A stretch of 64,000 nt of DNA from positions 620,001 to 684,000 of the forward strand of contig NZ_CP163302.1 of assembly GCF_041022165.1 (NCBI RefSeq), in the 5' to 3' direction. This document shows positions 60,387-64,000 of the stretch, one piece after another. Under the pieces are notes generated by a model. That model had not been told where the DNA came from. It saw only the letters and a program-made list of their open reading frames with translations, and searched no databases. The position numbers were made by a program, and so were the translations under genes. This stretch comes from Sinomonas sp. P10A9. Its GTDB lineage: Bacteria; Actinomycetota; Actinomycetes; Actinomycetales; Micrococcaceae. Every line of letters starts with the position of its first letter. Position 1 is the stretch's first letter.

Positions 60387-61676
60387 ATGCGTTCACCCCT
60401 GAAGATCACCGCTGCCGCCGCAGCCTCGGCGGCTCTGGTGGGCTCCCTCGCGGCCTGTGCCGCGAACGAGCCGGCAAACTCGGGCGCGAGCGGCGGCAAG
60501 ACCCTGGAGATCACGTCCTGGTGGACGTCGGGCTCCGAAGCGGATGCCCTCGACGTCCTCACGGCGGCGGCCAAGTCCGCCGTCCCGGGACTCAGCATCG
60601 ACAACGCAGCCGTCTCGGGCGGCGGCGGCGCCAATGCCCGCCAGGCCCTCGCCGCCCGTCTCCAGGCCGGTAGCCCGCCCGACACCTGGCAGCTGCACCC
60701 CGCCGGCCAGCTCAAGGCCTACGTCGACGGCGGCCAGGTGGCCGACGTCAGCCAGCTGTGGTCCGACAACGGCTGGGCGTCCAAGCTTCCCAAGGATGTC
60801 GCCGAGGCACAGCAGGTCAACGGCAAGTACTACACCGTCCCGATCGGCGTCCACCGCGGCAACGTCCTGTGGACGAACCCGGCGGTCCTGTCCAATGCAG
60901 GAGTGACGATCGACCCCAAGGCCGGCGTCGATTCCCTCATCACGGACCTCAAGAAGATCCAGTCCACGGGTACGACGCCCGTCTGCCTTGGCGACAAGGA
61001 CGTCTTCGCCTCTGCCGAGCTGCTCGAGTCCCTGATCATGGCCCGCACAGGCGCGGACAACTGGAAGAAGCTGTTCACCAACAGCTACTCCTTCGGGGCT
61101 CCGGAGGTGAAGCAGGCCCTCAATGACTACGTCACCATCCTCGGCATGGCGAACAAGGACCACTCCGCCCTCACATGGGATGAGGCCGCAAAGAACATGG
61201 CCGACGGCAAGTGCGCCGTGAACCTGATGGGCGACTGGGCCTTCGGCGAGCTCCGCAACGCCGGCAAGCAGCCCGGGAAGGACTTCGCATGGGCCACGTT
61301 CCCCGGAAAGGAGGAAGTCTTCGACTACGTCGGAGACGGGTTCTCGACCCCGGCATCGAACCTCAAGCATCCTGACGAGGCCAAGGCCTGGCTCAAGACG
61401 CTCATGGACCCCAAGGTCCAGACGGACTTCGCGGCAAAGAAGGGATCCATCCCGGCCCGCACCGACGCTGACATCTCATCGCTCTCGCAGTACCAGCAGC
61501 AGGCTGCAGCGGCCTTCAAGTCAGTTCCCGTTGTCTCCTCGCTCGCCCACGGCCAGGTGACGACAGCGGAGTTCGCCCAGACCTATTCCGACGCCGTGAC
61601 TGCCCTGAACGGCGGCGGAAGCATCGACGCGTTCGTCTCGGCCATGGTCCAGGCCCAGTCGAGCCAGCTCAAGTAG
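60387..61676 (+). CDS. Sugar ABC transporter solute-binding lipoprotein
   Basis: 429 residues from the ATG at 60387, preceded by AAAGGAGA. Lipobox LAAC with Cys24, then an Asn/Ser/Gly linker. Family 1 extracellular sugar-binding fold (MalE/UgpB-like): ITSWWTSGSEADAL, AAKNMADGKCAVNLMGDWAFGEL, and C-terminal SIDAFVSAMVQAQ. ARQALAARLQAGSPPDTWQLHP is typical. Delivers an oligosaccharide or monosaccharide derivative to the following permeases. No ATPase gene in the window; a shared MsiK-type ATPase elsewhere is likely (inference). Confidence 0.93.
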   Translation: MRSPLKITAAAAASAALVGSLAACAANEPANSGASGGKTLEITSWWTSGSEADALDVLTAAAKSAVPGLSIDNAAVSGGGGANARQALAARLQAGSPPDTWQLHPAGQLKAYVDGGQVADVSQLWSDNGWASKLPKDVAEAQQVNGKYYTVPIGVHRGNVLWTNPAVLSNAGVTIDPKAGVDSLITDLKKIQSTGTTPVCLGDKDVFASAELLESLIMARTGADNWKKLFTNSYSFGAPEVKQALNDYVTILGMANKDHSALTWDEAAKNMADGKCAVNLMGDWAFGELRNAGKQPGKDFAWATFPGKEEVFDYVGDGFSTPASNLKHPDEAKAWLKTLMDPKVQTDFAAKKGSIPARTDADISSLSQYQQQAAAAFKSVPVVSSLAHGQVTTAEFAQTYSDAVTALNGGGSIDAFVSAMVQAQSSQLK

Positions 61677-61737
61677 CCATTTCCACCCCGGGGCGGGGCA
61701 GCACATACTGTCCCGCCCTGCCCAAAGGATTCATGAC

Positions 61738-62736
61738 ATGACAGCTCCAGTAATCGACCGCGCCTGGCTCCGGCGCCGTCCGGCCGCCACCATCCCCCAC
61801 GGCGTCAAGACGTCGAGGCGCGCGCGCCTTATCTTCGCCCCCAGCCTCCTGGTGAGCTTCCTGTTCGTCTACGTCTTCATCGGCATCACCGGCTACATCT
61901 CGCTCTCCAACTGGAAGGTCGGGACCTCACCCGACCTGAGCCTCCGTCAGCCCTTCGGCGCCACCTACGGGGAGATCGTCGGAGAGCAGCGGTTCCAGGC
62001 CGACTACCGCAACGTCATCATCTTCACGGCGGTGTTCCTCGTCCTCGCGATCGTCGGCGGACTCGTCGCCGCACTCTTCATCCACCACGTGGCGATCGGC
62101 AAGAGCCTGTTCCGAACGGTCTTCCTGCTGCCCTACGCCCTCTCGTTCATCGTCACCGGCGTCGTATGGCGCTGGATCTTCGCCCCGTCCACCGGGATCA
62201 ACGTCTTCCTCAAGGCGATCGGGATCCAGAACCCGCCCGGGTGGACCACCGACCCCAGCATCGTGGGCGCGGTCAACAGCATCGATATCGGCAGCCCGCT
62301 GAAGATCCAGCTCGGGATCCCCGTCGCGCTCCTTCCCATCATCTTCGCCGCAGCGTGGCAGCTCGTCGGCTTCGCCATGGCCATGTACCTCGCGGGACTC
62401 GCCTCGATCCCCGAGGAACACCTCGAGGCCGCCAGCGTAGACGGCGCCAACGCGTGGCAGCGCCTTCGCCACATCGTGCTTCCCCAGCTGTGGCCCTCGA
62501 CCATCACCTGCTTCGTGCTCCTCCTGCACGTCGCGCTCAAGATCTTCGACCTCGTCGTCGCCATGTCCGGCTCGGGCCCCGGCTTCGTCACCGACGTGCC
62601 CGGTATCTACATCTACAACTACCTCACCAGCCGCTATGACAAGGCCTCCGCCATGGCGCTCATCCTCCTCGGCCTCACGCTGCTGGTCGTCGTCCCCTAC
62701 CTCATCCGCGGGTACCGCCGCGAGCGAAAGGCCTAG
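61738..62736 (+). CDS. Sugar ABC transporter permease 1 (MalF/UgpA-type)
   Basis: 332 residues with about six to seven helices. Starts with a cytoplasmic basic tail (RRRPAATIPHGVKTSRRARLIFAPS). The EAA loop is EEHLEAASVDGANAWQRLRHIVLPQLWP. Forms the channel with the next gene. A 61-base gap with a short hairpin (CGGGGCGGGGC...GCCCCGCCCTG-like) separates it from the binding protein, which may set expression ratio. Overall length is a little above the 300 average because of a central loop. Confidence 0.93.
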   Translation: MTAPVIDRAWLRRRPAATIPHGVKTSRRARLIFAPSLLVSFLFVYVFIGITGYISLSNWKVGTSPDLSLRQPFGATYGEIVGEQRFQADYRNVIIFTAVFLVLAIVGGLVAALFIHHVAIGKSLFRTVFLLPYALSFIVTGVVWRWIFAPSTGINVFLKAIGIQNPPGWTTDPSIVGAVNSIDIGSPLKIQLGIPVALLPIIFAAAWQLVGFAMAMYLAGLASIPEEHLEAASVDGANAWQRLRHIVLPQLWPSTITCFVLLLHVALKIFDLVVAMSGSGPGFVTDVPGIYIYNYLTSRYDKASAMALILLGLTLLVVVPYLIRGYRRERKA

Positions 62737-62738
62737 CC

Positions 62739-63674
62739 ATGAGCGTCCAATCCGCCAAGTACGCCTCCAAGTCGGCGATCGGAGTGTCCCGGGTCCGGCG
62801 ACCGAAGGAAGGCGCAGGGTTCGGCCCGCCCAGAAAGGCTGCGTCGGCCCGCAGGTTCTCCCGGCCAACGACCTGGGGCGGCTGGGCCATCCTTGCAGTC
62901 TGCTGCATAGCCGCCGCGTTCATGCTCGTCCCCGTTTACGTCATCATCGCCACTGCGCTGTCGGGGGGCACGAGCGCACCGTCATTCTTCCTCGCCTTCC
63001 CCGACAGGCCCAGCCTCGACGCCTTCAAGGGTGCCTGGCAGCAGCTCCACGGATCGCTGATCAACTCCCTCCAGATCACCGTCCCCGCCGCGGCCATCTC
63101 GTGCCTCATCGGCTCCCTGAACGGCTACCTTCTCTCGAAGTTCCCGTTCCGCGGATCCAACGCCCTGTTCACGATCCTGTTGGTGGGCATGTTCATCCCG
63201 TTCCAGGCCGTCATCATCCCGGTGTTCCAGTTCCTGAACATGCTCCACCTGCAGGGGAGCATCCTCGGGGTGACCATCGTGCACATCATCTACGGCATCC
63301 CCATCACGACGCTCATCTTCCGCAACTACTACGAGGGCATCCCGAGCGCGATCGTCGAAGCTGCCGCGATCGACGGTGCGGGGATCTGGAAGACCTTCAC
63401 ACACGTCATGCTCCCGCTCTCGATGCCGGGGTTCGTGGTGGCGGCGATCTTCCAGATCACAAACATCTGGAACGACTTCCTCTTCGGCTTCATCCTCACG
63501 TCGCCCGCGGCGTGGCCAGCCACCGTCAGCCTCAACAACATGATCGGCACCACCACCGTCAACTACGCACAGCTCATGGCAGGTGCCGTGCTCGTCGCCG
63601 CGCCGACGGTCCTCGTGTACCTCTTCCTCGGCCGGTACTTCGTCAGGGGACTCACGGCGGGATCCGTCAAATGA
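62739..63674 (+). CDS. Sugar ABC transporter permease 2 (MalG/UgpE-type)
   Basis: 311 residues, six helices. EAA loop EGIPSAIVEAAAIDGAGIWKTFTHVMLPLSMPG, C-terminal LVYLFLGRYFVRGLTAGSVK, which is family-like. N-terminal 45 residues are basic and disordered. Begins 2 bases after the first permease stop and overlaps the kinase ATG by 4 bases. Confidence 0.94.
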   Translation: MSVQSAKYASKSAIGVSRVRRPKEGAGFGPPRKAASARRFSRPTTWGGWAILAVCCIAAAFMLVPVYVIIATALSGGTSAPSFFLAFPDRPSLDAFKGAWQQLHGSLINSLQITVPAAAISCLIGSLNGYLLSKFPFRGSNALFTILLVGMFIPFQAVIIPVFQFLNMLHLQGSILGVTIVHIIYGIPITTLIFRNYYEGIPSAIVEAAAIDGAGIWKTFTHVMLPLSMPGFVVAAIFQITNIWNDFLFGFILTSPAAWPATVSLNNMIGTTTVNYAQLMAGAVLVAAPTVLVYLFLGRYFVRGLTAGSVK

Positions 63675-64000
63675 CTGCGCCACCGTTCGCAGGAGCGAGC
63701 AGAGTCGTGTGCGTCGGCGAGACCATGGCCGTCCTCGCTCCCACAAGCTCCGTCTCGCTCGAGTTCGCCGAGGAATGCATGCTCGGGATCGGGGGGGCAG
63801 AGTCCAACGTGGCTGCACAGCTCGCCGAGCTTGGCCTAACGGCAGTTTGGGCCGGACGCGTCGGATCCGACCCGTTCGGCCAGCGGGTGCTCCGGGTCCT
63901 GTCCGAACGAGGCGTGGACGTCTCGCTCGCCGAAGTCGACGCCTCGGCTCCCACGGCCGTCTACTTCAAGGAGCCGGACACCGGCACCGGAGCGCGGACC
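63671..64000 (+). CDS. PfkB-family sugar kinase, 2-keto-3-deoxygluconate kinase-like (partial)
   Basis: The first 110 residues only; the gene is cut by the window end. VVCVGETMAVLAPTSSVSLEFAEEC and GGAESNVAAQLAELGLTAVWAGRVGSDPFGQRVLRVLSERGVDVS are the PfkB/ribokinase N-terminal pattern, with GGAESNVA closest to KDG kinases. Phosphorylates a sugar or sugar acid after import. Its ATG overlaps the permease stop (ATGA). If it is KDG kinase it would link the GH88/uronide enzymes to central metabolism. Confidence 0.85.
   Translation, partial: MTAPPFAGASRVVCVGETMAVLAPTSSVSLEFAEECMLGIGGAESNVAAQLAELGLTAVWAGRVGSDPFGQRVLRVLSERGVDVSLAEVDASAPTAVYFKEPDTGTGART

Overview
The window is chromosomal DNA of a very GC-rich actinobacterium. 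Gene content suggests the Micrococcaceae (Arthrobacter/Pseudarthrobacter/Sinomonas type): strong third-position GC, GTG/TTG starts, an NtcA-free complement of MHS/OFA transporters, a DevS/DevR-like pair, a DtxR/IdeR-type iron box, GH76 and a stand-alone PEP carboxylase. The genus is an inference. No rRNA, tRNA, CRISPR array or prophage was seen.

Layout. 0-13.6 kb: transporters (MHS permease, CynX-like MFS, DUF3311 + sodium/solute symporter pair), tRNA-guanine transglycosylase, a short-chain dehydrogenase, a secreted SGNH esterase, a membrane-anchored serine hydrolase, and several small housekeeping or unknown genes. 13.6-17 kb: a debranching-type glycosidase whose 5' side is abutted by a decayed insertion sequence; its transposase has a frameshift and an amber stop, and its terminal repeats are doubled at both ends. 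17-25 kb: PAP2 phosphatase, acylphosphatase, MBL hydrolase, a GC-rich minisatellite, a three-gene iron ABC importer with a DtxR/IdeR-like operator, and GH76. 25-35 kb: SDR, DUF1684, LysE, OFA lactate/oxalate-type transporter with its tiny companion peptide, DedA, macrodomain, RluA-type pseudouridine synthase and PEP carboxylase. 35-46 kb: a set resembling a DosR (dormancy) regulon: Hsp20, PEP synthase, Cys-rich four-helix protein, two-GAF histidine kinase, NarL/DevR-type regulator and a Mg2+ P-type ATPase, with an ArsR-SRPBCC pair between.

46.4-64 kb is a catabolic island. Ten tightly packed minus-strand genes (LacI regulator, Gfo/Idh oxidoreductase, CoA-transferase, a GluDH3-GMC fusion dehydrogenase, crotonase, aldehyde dehydrogenase, GH88, a second GMC oxidoreductase, MHS permease, second LacI) diverge from a sugar ABC importer followed by a PfkB/KdgK-like kinase cut by the window end. 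The combination suggests import and oxidation of a glycoside or uronide plus CoA-dependent breakdown of a carboxylic acid or aglycone. The substrate cannot be read from sequence.

A second theme is a dispersed family of short repeats built on a TGCGGGGTC(A/C)C core. They occur as long hairpins between genes, as 21- and 22-bp tandem arrays at gene ends, and once in frame inside the GH76 gene.
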